The notes below the pieces were generated by a model, which worked only from the letters and a program-made list of their open reading frames with translations, did not search any database and had not been told where the DNA came from. 64,000 bases of DNA from a bacterium. Lineage in GTDB: Bacteria; Cyanobacteriota; Vampirovibrionia; Gastranaerophilales; Gastranaerophilaceae. How positions within the stretch are numbered: the stretch's first letter is position 1; every line of letters starts with the position of its first letter. Shown here piece after piece: positions 34,468 to 41,632 of the stretch. The position numbers and the translations under genes are program-made. The DNA lies in NCBI GenBank assembly GCA_017941035.1, contig JAGAXG010000006.1, positions 1-64,000 of the forward strand, read 5' to 3'.

Positions 34468-34723
34468 TTCCGACTAGCTTCCGAGTTTTGGTGTGGGTAA
34501 ATTCAAAACGAATTTTTGTCCGGAAAGTGCCAGCGGGGAATGCTTGATTATATTTAGGTTTTAGCGATTTAGGCGGATTTATTGTGGAAAGTTGCCGCCA
34601 ATTTGTGGACAATAAAGTGACTTTCTGTGTAGTTTCAGTCAACCACTCGGAAGGGGATGTAATTCAAACGTAAAGCCGAAAGGCGGCAGAAAAATATTTT
34701 TTCAAATGTCCCATTAAAACCCA
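34468..34723 (+). repeat. Repeat R2, copy A
   Basis: Starts TTCCGACTAGCTTCCGAG and ends CCCATTAAAACCCA. Matches 43554-43810 closely at both ends, most strongly over GGCGGATTTATTGTGGAAAG and AGTCAACCACTCGGAAGGGG, and diverges in the middle left part. A minus-strand reading frame across it is not conserved in copy B, so it is non-coding. The 340-base gap between the NERD gene and 34780 holds only this repeat. Confidence 0.9.
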
Positions 34724-34779
34724 TGAGGCCAAATGAAAATGTGCCTGCATTTTGACAAATTCTAATCAATTTTTGACAA

Positions 34780-35313
34780 TTAATCAGATGGATCAATATA
34801 GTAATATACTATATTTTCCATATTTTTATCAACTCCGATTCCTGTGAAATACGGAAAATATGTTTTATAATAATATTCATTATCTGCATTTTTTAACACG
34901 TAAAAAGTTAAATCTTCATTAGAGATTCCTACTGTTTCAGTTGGCATATTATAAATATTTTGAACTGTACCTACCGGTGTTTTGGCGTTTAAAAAAGTAT
35001 GCGAATTTAATTCTTTTTGGATATAAGATTTATCCGTTGTAAGTCTTAAAATTACAAGTTCCCCTTGCCCTTCATAATCCGCAGGATAACAATACAGATA
35101 TGATTTGGCTCCAGTAGGTATAGATTTTGGGAAATGATGAATTTTATCTTTGTGTAAGACGGCTTCAAGGCATTTTCCATAATCTTTTATTTTTGATACA
35201 GGCTCTGTATTTGGTATTAGAAATAAAGCAATGCCTATTAATGCAATAAATATAGCTATGCCAATAATTGCACTTAATAAAATTTTTAATGCTAATTTTA
35301 TTTTTGAATTCAT
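34780..35313 (-). CDS. Hypothetical membrane-anchored protein
   Basis: A 177-residue protein with one strong N-terminal helix (LALKILLSAIIGIAIFIALIGIALFLIP, about 6-33) and an exported-looking domain with aromatic beta strands (YLYCYPADYEGQGELVILRL). No family recognised. It sits between repeat R2 copy A and a degraded hipB promoter, so it may be cargo of, or stranded by, mobile-element activity. TTAAAGGACAATAAATTAAT precedes the ATG. Confidence 0.6.
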   Translation of the reverse strand: MNSKIKLALKILLSAIIGIAIFIALIGIALFLIPNTEPVSKIKDYGKCLEAVLHKDKIHHFPKSIPTGAKSYLYCYPADYEGQGELVILRLTTDKSYIQKELNSHTFLNAKTPVGTVQNIYNMPTETVGISNEDLTFYVLKNADNEYYYKTYFPYFTGIGVDKNMENIVYYYIDPSD

Positions 35314-35344
35314 ATTAATTTATTGTCCTTTAATTTAAAACCCA

Positions 35345-35430
35345 ATGATTTTTTGATTAAAAATCATTGTTTATAGATAATATATTATCTATTTATAAAA
35401 CAACATAAAAGTTTTATTGTGTTGTATAAT
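35345..35430 (-). pseudogene. Remnant of a hipB promoter and 5' end
   Basis: The 20-base perfect palindrome ATAGATAATATATTATCTAT (35373-35392) is the operator word of the intact hipB promoter at 46.6 kb. On its left the minus strand reads ATAAACAATGATTTTTAATC, aligning with the hipB start ATGAATAATCAATTTTTAAATC with the start codon lost; on its right ACATAAAAGTTTTATTGTG aligns with sequence upstream of hipB. The 27 bases between hipB's two operators are missing here. The rest of 35314-35593 is unremarkable. Confidence 0.6.
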
Positions 35431-35593
35431 GCCCTCAAAACCGCATCAACATTGAGTTTTGGAATTTATAAATTTATCCCCGTTTTATCCACGTTCAAAG
35501 GATGTTCAAAATCAATTTCTAATATGTCCGTTTCTGACACAATAACAAATTACTATATTATTGTGGTAAGATATGCACATAAAGGAGAATTTT

Positions 35594-36646
35594 ATGGATT
35601 TTGAGAAAATTTTGAATTTAGGAGTTGAAAAAAATATAATTAATGAAACACAGAGAAACGGTTTGATTGATTTATATTATCAGAATAATAATGAACCAAA
35701 ACAAGTTTCAACAGTTGTTAAAGTTTTGTACTATATTGGTGGATTTATAATGCTAGGTGCAATGACAGCTTTGATGTCTGATACCATTCAACATAGCACA
35801 TATGCAATGATATTAATGCTAGGAACAATATACGCTGTATTATTCCTAGGGGTCGGAGAATTTTTATGGAGAAAGAATGAAAAACTTCCTGCAGGGATTT
35901 TGTATTTTCTTTTTATTGCTGCTGTCGGATTTATTGTAATGGATATTGAAAAAATGACGGGATTTTTCCCTCATTTTTCTGATATGGATAAGCTTCCTAA
36001 CTATTGGGATTTGTGCAGATGCCCTGTAGTTGTACTTTCTGCCTTGACAATTATTGCCAACACTATTTTACAAAAGTTCAGACCGGCATCATTGTTAGCA
36101 GTTCCGGCTATCTTCTGTTCCTATGCAATATTTATGACTATTGTTGATTTTATTTATGGCTACAAAAACATTACGCCGAAAATCTTTTTCACAAGTAACA
36201 TGATTTTCGGAGCAGGACTGAGCATAATTGGGTTTATTAAAGACAGATTAACAAAAGCAGATTATTCAATGTGGATGTATTTGGTCGGTGCAGCAGGATT
36301 TTTTATGTATGCTATGTTTCTTCTTGATGCTTTGAATATAGGAGTATGGCAAACCCAATTAGTATGCTTTATTTTAAGTTTAATCTATATATTTATCGGC
36401 TTGATGATTCAGCGCAAACCTTTCTCGATTATCGGTATAATGGGTGTTATTGAATATATTATGTATCTTGAATTTGATAATATTAAAAATCATACGACAT
36501 TATTAACAAGTGTAGTTTTAATTACGGGCTTAATAATTTTGTATGCAGTGGTAATTTATAGCAAAAATGTTGATAAATTGAGAAGTTTTATAGAATCAAA
36601 GCTTCCTGAAAAAGTAAGAAATTATTTGCCACAAAATAGAGCTTAG
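35594..36646 (+). CDS. DUF2157-like polytopic membrane protein
   Basis: Protein of 350 residues from ATG 35594, chosen because AAAGGAG lies seven bases upstream; an in-frame ATG at 35573 lacks such a site. A soluble N-terminal helical segment of about 45 residues (KILNLGVEKNIINETQRNGLIDLY) is followed by eight to ten membrane helices. The pattern of a short N-terminal domain ahead of many helices resembles DUF2157 proteins, but the match is by shape only. Function unknown. The following DUF4186 gene begins two bases after its stop. Confidence 0.65.
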   Translation: MDFEKILNLGVEKNIINETQRNGLIDLYYQNNNEPKQVSTVVKVLYYIGGFIMLGAMTALMSDTIQHSTYAMILMLGTIYAVLFLGVGEFLWRKNEKLPAGILYFLFIAAVGFIVMDIEKMTGFFPHFSDMDKLPNYWDLCRCPVVVLSALTIIANTILQKFRPASLLAVPAIFCSYAIFMTIVDFIYGYKNITPKIFFTSNMIFGAGLSIIGFIKDRLTKADYSMWMYLVGAAGFFMYAMFLLDALNIGVWQTQLVCFILSLIYIFIGLMIQRKPFSIIGIMGVIEYIMYLEFDNIKNHTTLLTSVVLITGLIILYAVVIYSKNVDKLRSFIESKLPEKVRNYLPQNRA

Positions 36647-36648
36647 TG

Positions 36649-36990
36649 ATGGATATTTTAGATAAACTTGCAAAATCAAAATTCAGAAGCAGATTTAAGC
36701 TTCGGGCAAAAGAACTAGAATATATCAAAGATAAAGGACTTGATAAGATCCGTTCTCATGCCTGTGATTTTATCAGAGATAGAGTTGCTCCGGCAGAACC
36801 GGCAAACGATGGCAAACAAACTCCAATGCGTGGCCACCCTGTATTTATTGCTCAACACGCAACAGCCACCTGCTGCCGCGGCTGTATCGAAAAATGGCAC
36901 AAATTCCCCAAAGGCAGAGAGCTTACAAAGTCCGAACAAGAATATCTTGTTTCTGTAATTATGGAATGGATAAAAAAGCAAAAGCCGTAA
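36649..36990 (+). CDS. DUF4186 family protein
   Basis: A small basic protein of 113 residues with RSRFKLRAKELEYIKDKGLDKIRSHACDFIRDRVAPAEP, GHPVFIAQHATATCCRGCIEKWHKFPKGRELT, which matches my memory of the DUF4186 family. Two cysteines and two histidines (QHATATCCRGC..KWH) suggest a metal site. Function is unknown. The ATG at 36649 is preferred; a GTG at 36646 overlaps the previous stop. It is probably co-transcribed with the membrane protein gene upstream. Confidence 0.8.
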   Translation: MDILDKLAKSKFRSRFKLRAKELEYIKDKGLDKIRSHACDFIRDRVAPAEPANDGKQTPMRGHPVFIAQHATATCCRGCIEKWHKFPKGRELTKSEQEYLVSVIMEWIKKQKP

Positions 36991-37025
36991 TAAAGACTTT
37001 TGCTTTTTATTAACACTATTTATAT

Positions 37026-37403
37026 TTATTTTTCAGATAAAGTATCATAAACCTTGGCAACAATTTTCCATTCACCATTGATTTTGTTCAGATTTAAAAT
37101 ATCGGTGAATTTATAGCCATGCCAGTTATCTTCTATTACTTGAACAACTGCAATAGTTTTTTCAAGCATCAATACATCAATTCTTGATACATAATCATCC
37201 CCACAAGCACCAAATGTATCAATAGTTTTATAAAATTCTTCAATAGAACCTGATTGATAAGTTGTTTCGTTTAATTGCCCAAAGAAACTTGCTTTTTCAT
37301 AAAAATAAGGCTTTACTATTTCGCTTTTACCTGCTTTAACTGCTTCACAAAATTTTCTTGCAACCTGTTCAACCGCATTGTATTCTTTAATATCATCTCT
37401 CAT
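37026..37403 (-). CDS. SnoaL/NTF2-like (lumazine-binding domain type) protein
   Basis: A 125-residue NTF2-fold protein with YNAVEQVARKFCEAVKAGKSEIVKPYFYEKASFFG at the start and VVQVIEDNWHGYKFTDILNLNKINGEWKIVAKVYDT at the end, the Lumazine_bd_2 pattern. Ligand and reaction unknown. It is divergent from the HxlR regulator at 37495, and the 91 bases between them carry an AT-rich imperfect palindrome (TTATGATATATTATAA), so HxlR probably controls it. AGGAGAGTATT precedes the ATG. Confidence 0.8.
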   Translation of the reverse strand: MRDDIKEYNAVEQVARKFCEAVKAGKSEIVKPYFYEKASFFGQLNETTYQSGSIEEFYKTIDTFGACGDDYVSRIDVLMLEKTIAVVQVIEDNWHGYKFTDILNLNKINGEWKIVAKVYDTLSEK

Positions 37404-37494
37404 AATACTCTCCTTTATTTATCTTTCTTTTTACTAAATTATGATATATTATAAGTATCAAATTAACAAGTACGGTAATAAAGGTAACTGTGAA

Positions 37495-37833
37495 ATGGCA
37501 GAAAAAGATTGTTTAAAAAGTGTTGAAAGTTATGACAAGACTGGTTTTAATTATACGATGTCTTTGATTACAGGTAAATATAAATTGACCGTTTTATATG
37601 CAATATACAGGCATGAAATAATTAGATTTAATGAACTTCAAAGATATTTAAGTATTTTATCGCATAAGACTTTGAGCAATACTCTTAAAGAACTTGAAAC
37701 AGATGATTTAATTGTAAAACACGACTATAAAGAGATTCCGCCAAGAGTTGAATATAGTCTATCCGACAAAGGTAAATCATTTATACCAATTTTGTATTCA
37801 ATGTGCGAATGGGGCGAAAAGTTTATAAAGTAA
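37495..37833 (+). CDS. HxlR-family transcriptional regulator
   Basis: A 112-residue winged-helix protein from ATG 37495, preferred because AAGGTAA lies about 9 bases upstream; a frame extends back to 37441. It has the HxlR core: ITGKYKLTVLYAIYRHEIIRFNELQRYLSILSHKTLSNTLKELETDDLIVKHDYKEIPPRVEYSLSDKG. These regulators often sense reactive electrophiles through one N-terminal Cys, and one is present (EKDCLKS). Divergent from the SnoaL-like gene, its likely target. A MITE-like repeat begins 11 bases after its stop. Confidence 0.9.
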   Translation: MAEKDCLKSVESYDKTGFNYTMSLITGKYKLTVLYAIYRHEIIRFNELQRYLSILSHKTLSNTLKELETDDLIVKHDYKEIPPRVEYSLSDKGKSFIPILYSMCEWGEKFIK

Positions 37834-37844
37834 AAACAAAAAAA

Positions 37845-38008
37845 TATCAGAGAGTATTGAACAAATTATCTTTTCAATTTGAACTGTCTGACAGATAGAA
37901 TTGAACAATTTCCGACTTAATTAAACGCAAAATTAAACTTTTCAATTTCATTGTCCGACTTGTTCAATTTTAACTGTCTATTTATAACTTTTCTCAATCT
38001 CTCTGATA
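37845..38008 (+). repeat. MITE-like element with terminal inverted repeats
   Basis: Left end TATCAGAGAGTATTGA (37845-37860) and right end TCAATCTCTCTGATA (37994-38008) are inverted copies with one base inserted. The right end is the same as the ends of R1 at 33706 and 43519. Inside are internal repeats CAATTT...GAACTGTCTGACAGATA and TGTTCAATTTTAACTGTC. No coding potential. It lies right after the HxlR stop. Confidence 0.75.
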
Positions 38009-38074
38009 ATCTACACCCATTTATAGAGAGTATCATGAATATCTATATAACAAACTCTTAAAACTGCCTAGGTT

Positions 38075-38230
38075 GTCTTGCTGCGCTCGCATTAAACGTG
38101 CCTACGTGTTTTGCTTCAAAGAACTTCGTTCTTTTTGCAAAAGCTACCTCTCACAAAACGATACTTAATCGTTTTGTTCGGCAGAGTGCACTCTGCTCGC
38201 TTGCGCTGAACCCGAACCTGTTGAGTCTTA
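38075..38230 (+). other. Cluster of three GC-rich hairpins
   Basis: The gap 38009-38490 has no gene. It holds three perfect hairpins: AAAGAACTTCGTTCTTT, CAAAACGATACTTAATCGTTTTG and CAGAGTGCACTCTG, separated by 10-25 bases, with locally higher GC. They could be a repeat family or a structured RNA; I could not tell which. Further right is repeat R3 (38371) and otherwise AT-rich sequence. Confidence 0.5.
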
Positions 38231-38370
38231 AAATACTTGCTATGTCACTATTCATCTTAATAACTCTCTTTTTTAACAAGTCAAGTCTATCAAGCAATAA
38301 TAGTGCATGTTTCAGACACATTTTTTAACATGGGCTGAAAACGAACCGATGACAAAATTTTAATTCGAAA

Positions 38371-38404
38371 TTCGTTTAATATGGAGTGTAACTCCGGATT
38401 AAAC
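38371..38404 (+). repeat. Hairpin repeat R3, copy 1
   Basis: TTCGTTTAATATGGAGTGTA and ACTCCGGATTAAAC form a stem with GGAGT/ACTCC inside GTTTAAT/ATTAAAC. Similar to 44056-44089 with about eight differences in 34 bases. Confidence 0.6.
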
Positions 38405-38490
38405 AAAAACAGATTTTTTTACAGACTTTTACCTAATTAATACGCTTGGGTTGGATATTCGGGTTGTTTCATATGTCCGATATTTGTTTA

Positions 38491-39837
38491 CTATATATTC
38501 TCAATTTCTGTAAAATCAACTCCGCCCAATGCCTGATATAGATTAATTGCAGAAATTATCTCATTGATTTTTGCGGAAACTGTTTGCATTTTAGAAATTA
38601 CAAGTTTTTGTTCCTGAAACAGTATATCTAAATTATCAGCCGTTCCGGCGTCTTCTCTAATAACAGTATATTCCATCTCTTTTTCATCATTATTTAATCT
38701 GTCATTAATAACAGTTTTGATATTTCCCGCTGTTTTCATTGAATACAATGCATCATTTGTTTCTTGAATAGCTGTTAATATTGTTTTTTCATACCTTTGA
38801 GTTGCTAATTCATATTGGTCTTTTTTCAACTTTAATAGTTGTAATTTTCTTCCGCCCATAAATAAATCCCAAGCAGGAACTATCCCTAAATCAGCTAAAA
38901 ACTTATGAGAAGAAGATATGTTATACATATTAAATCCTAAGTTGCCTGTAATTATGAATTTCGGGAGTAAATCTCTTCTAGCAACTTTTACGTCAATTCC
39001 GATCTTTTCCAGTTCAAGTTCTGATTTTATTTTATCAGGCCGTTTTTCAATTACATCAAATTTGATTTCTTTTGGCGAAATAAATGCAATATTTAAACTA
39101 TCAAACTCAGCCCTTTCAATAGATTCAAAAGCTCTATCCGACAGTAAAACTGATAACTGATTGTTTAATAAATCTTGTTTTTCCGATAGTTTTTGTAATT
39201 CTTCCTTCATATAGGTCAAATTCTTTTGAGCTTGTTCAATGTCAGAAAGGGTTGCTGTTCCAAGTTCATATTTTGTTTTATAAGAGTCTATAATTTTATT
39301 TTGCAATTCAATAAGTTCCTTTTGATAAGAAATCAATTTATCCGTTCTGATTAAATTGTAATAATCAACGGCAAAAGCTGATGAAATATAAATATACGAG
39401 GCTCTTTCATCTTGTTTTATCATCTCTAATTGTTTCTTTTTGGATTTTGTAATCAGATGATTTTTGCCCCAAATATCAATTTCATAATTCATTGTAAGAG
39501 GTAATAAATAATGGGTTTCTGCGTAATTTGGGATTTTGACTTCACCGAATAATTCATCTGATGAACTAAAAATTCTCCCGACATAACCTTGAAAACCGAC
39601 ATGCGGAAGCTCATTTGCAAACGACATTTTAACGATTCTGTTTCCTTCGTTGACTTTCAAAACTGCCGCTTTTAAGTCGTTGTTATTCTCGTAAACCTTA
39701 ATTAAATTATCAACTAAAATATCGTCATTAAATTTTTGCCAAAAAGACATATTCATATATTCCGTTGGGTTTGTAACGGCAAATGTCGGCGCTATACACA
39801 GGCTAAGTATAAATATTAAAATTGCTATTCTTTTCAT
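38491..39837 (-). CDS. TolC-family outer membrane efflux protein
   Basis: Outer-membrane channel subunit, 448 residues from ATG 39837, which has GAGGAG upstream; earlier in-frame starts lack one. Signal peptide MKRIAILIFILSLCIAPTFA, then long helices with internal duplication (ALKSKLELGTATLSDIEQAQKN and later KIGIDVKVARRDLLPKF). It would form the trimeric duct for EmrA/EmrB-type pumps and possibly for the ABC exporter at 29-33 kb. Its promoter faces that of MarR and both contain the same palindrome, so MarR likely represses the channel too. Confidence 0.9.
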   Translation of the reverse strand: MKRIAILIFILSLCIAPTFAVTNPTEYMNMSFWQKFNDDILVDNLIKVYENNNDLKAAVLKVNEGNRIVKMSFANELPHVGFQGYVGRIFSSSDELFGEVKIPNYAETHYLLPLTMNYEIDIWGKNHLITKSKKKQLEMIKQDERASYIYISSAFAVDYYNLIRTDKLISYQKELIELQNKIIDSYKTKYELGTATLSDIEQAQKNLTYMKEELQKLSEKQDLLNNQLSVLLSDRAFESIERAEFDSLNIAFISPKEIKFDVIEKRPDKIKSELELEKIGIDVKVARRDLLPKFIITGNLGFNMYNISSSHKFLADLGIVPAWDLFMGGRKLQLLKLKKDQYELATQRYEKTILTAIQETNDALYSMKTAGNIKTVINDRLNNDEKEMEYTVIREDAGTADNLDILFQEQKLVISKMQTVSAKINEIISAINLYQALGGVDFTEIENI

Positions 39838-39855
39838 TTCGGGGTGTCTCCTCTT

Positions 39856-39869
39856 GTTATTATGATAAC
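39856..39869 (-). promoter_or_regulatory. MarR operator in the TolC promoter
   Basis: GTTATTATGATAAC, one mismatch from a perfect palindrome and from the site at 39910. On the minus strand TTGCAT, 18 bases, CATAAT forms a plausible promoter whose -10 is inside this site. Confidence 0.65.
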
Positions 39870-39909
39870 ATAAAAATATTAAATGCAACTTGATTTATTA
39901 TTTTTATAG

Positions 39910-39923
39910 GTTATTATAATAAC
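39910..39923 (+). promoter_or_regulatory. MarR operator over its own -10
   Basis: Perfect palindrome GTTATTATAATAAC, containing TATAAT (39915-39920), four bases before the MarR start codon. No Shine-Dalgarno sequence precedes the ATG, so a leaderless mRNA is likely. Confidence 0.7.
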
Positions 39924-39924
39924 T

Positions 39925-40356
39925 ATGTTGAAGGAGATTTTTACAAACTTAATAGGTAATGCAATAGTAGCATCAGGCAGAGCAATCAAAGTTCATAATT
40001 TGGATTTGTATGCAAAAAACGGATTTGAAATTACTCCAGAGCAGTACATGGTACTCAATATGATTGAGGATGATAATCCCCCGAGCCAAAATAAGTTATG
40101 CAAATTATTGTGTAAAGACAAATCTAATATGGCACGCATAATATCTGTATTAGAAGAAAAAGGTTTGATAACGAAAGAACAAACTCAAAAAAACAATGTT
40201 ATCAAAATAACAGACAAAGGACGAAGTCTAAGAGCCGAGATTACTCCTATTATGACAGAATCACGTAAAAATTACCTCAAAGACATAACACAAGACGAAA
40301 TGTACACTTGTATTAAGGTGTTGAATAAAATACAAGAAAATTTAAGTAATAATTGA
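39925..40356 (+). CDS. MarR-family regulator of the EmrAB-TolC pump
   Basis: A 143-residue winged-helix protein with QNKLCKLLCKDKSNMARIISVLEEKGLITKEQ as recognition region and NNVIKITDKGRSLR as the wing. It heads the operon with the EmrA- and EmrB-like genes and sits divergent from the TolC-like gene; both promoters have the palindrome GTTATTATRATAAC. Typical MarR proteins of this kind release DNA when drugs or phenolics bind. Its last codons and stop lie inside the left arm of a 24-base inverted repeat. Confidence 0.92.
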   Translation: MLKEIFTNLIGNAIVASGRAIKVHNLDLYAKNGFEITPEQYMVLNMIEDDNPPSQNKLCKLLCKDKSNMARIISVLEEKGLITKEQTQKNNVIKITDKGRSLRAEITPIMTESRKNYLKDITQDEMYTCIKVLNKIQENLSNN

Positions 40357-40470
40357 GAATTGAGAGTGGAGAGTTGAGAATTGTTTATAATACAGTAATA
40401 AATTTTTGAGTTGAGAGTTGAATATTCTTTTAAATTAATTCTCCATTCTCCACTCTCAATTCTCAATTAT
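40349..40470 (+). repeat. 122-base element with 24-base inverted ends
   Basis: ATAATTGAGAATTGAGAGTG... (40349-40372) and its exact complement (40447-40470). Internal sequence repeats the AATTGAGAG/GTTGAGA words. No coding potential. It starts inside the MarR stop region and ends 45 bases before the EmrA-like gene; it may fold into a long hairpin in the mRNA. Confidence 0.85.
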
Positions 40471-40514
40471 AGATTAATAAAGTCATTTACCATTTTTGAA
40501 TTGGGAGAAGAAAA

Positions 40515-41579
40515 ATGCCGAAAAATAGCAGAAAAAGAAAAGAAGAAGATGTTTTTGAAAAAGAAGCAAAACTAAGACTAAACAAAAGAAGAAGAAAAAA
40601 CTTAAAAAAATATGCAAAGAAAAGGATTTTGATACCTACTGGAGTTATCTTATTTTTTATTTTATTTGGTTTGCACGCATTTATTACCTCTTTAAGTTAT
40701 CAATCAACGGATGACGCTTTTGTTGAAGGCAGATTTGTTCAAATAGCACCAAAAGTTTCAGGACAAGTTATATCTTTAAAAGTTGATGATAACGATTATG
40801 TTAAAGAGGGGGATTTATTATTGGAAATTGATCCGTCCGATTTTGAAAATAAGGTTAAAGAGTTAGAAAGTGCCTTAAAAGAAGCCAAAGCCAATAAAAA
40901 CGTTTCAACAAGTGATATTGATAAATCAAGTGCAAATTTAGCTGATGCAAATAAAAATTTAGAGTTTGCCAAAAAAGATTTTGAGCGGTATTCAAAATTG
41001 CGGGATAACGGGCTTTGCACAAAGCAGGAATATGATTCTGCCGAAACAAAGTATAAACAAGCATTGGAAAAACAAAATGCAACTCAGGCAATGTTAAAGT
41101 CTACAAAATCAAAAGATGATGCGACAGGTGCAAATATTGATAAAATAGAAGCACAGCTTGCTCAGGCAAAATTAGATTTATCATATACAAAGATTTATGC
41201 TCCACAAGACGGTTATGTTTCTGCCCGTTCTGTCGAAATGGGAAATTATGTAAATAAGGCTCAGCCTTTAATGAGTGTAGTTTCACCTAAAATATGGATT
41301 GTTGCAAACTTTAAAGAAACTCAAGTCGGTAAGATGAAAAAAGGTCAGCCTGTTACAATAAAAATTGACACTTACCCGAATAAAAAATTTAAAGGTAAAG
41401 TTGATAGCATTCAACTAGCCTCAGGTGCTAAAGCAAGTTTGTTCCCGCCTGAAAACGCAGTTGGAAGTTATATAAAAGTTGTACAAAGAATTCCTGTGAA
41501 AATAGTCTTTGATGAAGATGTTTCTGACTATACAATAGCTCCTGGGATGAGCGTTGTGCCGAATGTAAAAATCAAATAG
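40515..41579 (+). CDS. EmrA-like membrane fusion protein
   Basis: HlyD-family adaptor of 354 residues. A basic N-terminus (EAKLRLNKRRRKNLKKYAKKR) leads to a membrane helix (about 39-58), then QSTDDAFVEGRFVQIAPKVSGQVISL, a lipoyl-like half typical of EmrA, a coiled hairpin of about 110 residues, and a C-terminal beta barrel (DGYVSARSVEMGNYV). It bridges the EmrB-like pump to TolC. GGGAGAAGAAAA precedes the ATG. A REP element follows its stop by two bases. Confidence 0.92.
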   Translation: MPKNSRKRKEEDVFEKEAKLRLNKRRRKNLKKYAKKRILIPTGVILFFILFGLHAFITSLSYQSTDDAFVEGRFVQIAPKVSGQVISLKVDDNDYVKEGDLLLEIDPSDFENKVKELESALKEAKANKNVSTSDIDKSSANLADANKNLEFAKKDFERYSKLRDNGLCTKQEYDSAETKYKQALEKQNATQAMLKSTKSKDDATGANIDKIEAQLAQAKLDLSYTKIYAPQDGYVSARSVEMGNYVNKAQPLMSVVSPKIWIVANFKETQVGKMKKGQPVTIKIDTYPNKKFKGKVDSIQLASGAKASLFPPENAVGSYIKVVQRIPVKIVFDEDVSDYTIAPGMSVVPNVKIK

Positions 41580-41581
41580 TT

Positions 41582-41616
41582 CCCTCACCCCGACCCTCTC
41601 CTGCAGGGCGAGGGCG
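41582..41616 (+). repeat. REP-type palindrome after the EmrA-like gene
   Basis: CCCTCACCCCGACCCTCTCC, CTGCA loop, GGGCGAGGGCG. Same family as 29639-29676. Here it follows rather than overlaps the stop codon. Confidence 0.85.
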
Positions 41617-41632
41617 TTAAAGAAGGTAAATA

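Noticed and set aside
34427-34642. Reading frame MTETTQKVTLLSTNWRQLST... inside R2
   Set aside because: The frame is interrupted in copy B (stop after about 40 codons), so it is not conserved as protein.
37026-37403. Riboflavin synthase (lumazine-binding) enzyme
   Set aside because: The fold is NTF2-like with no riboflavin synthase motifs; only the domain name contains lumazine-binding.
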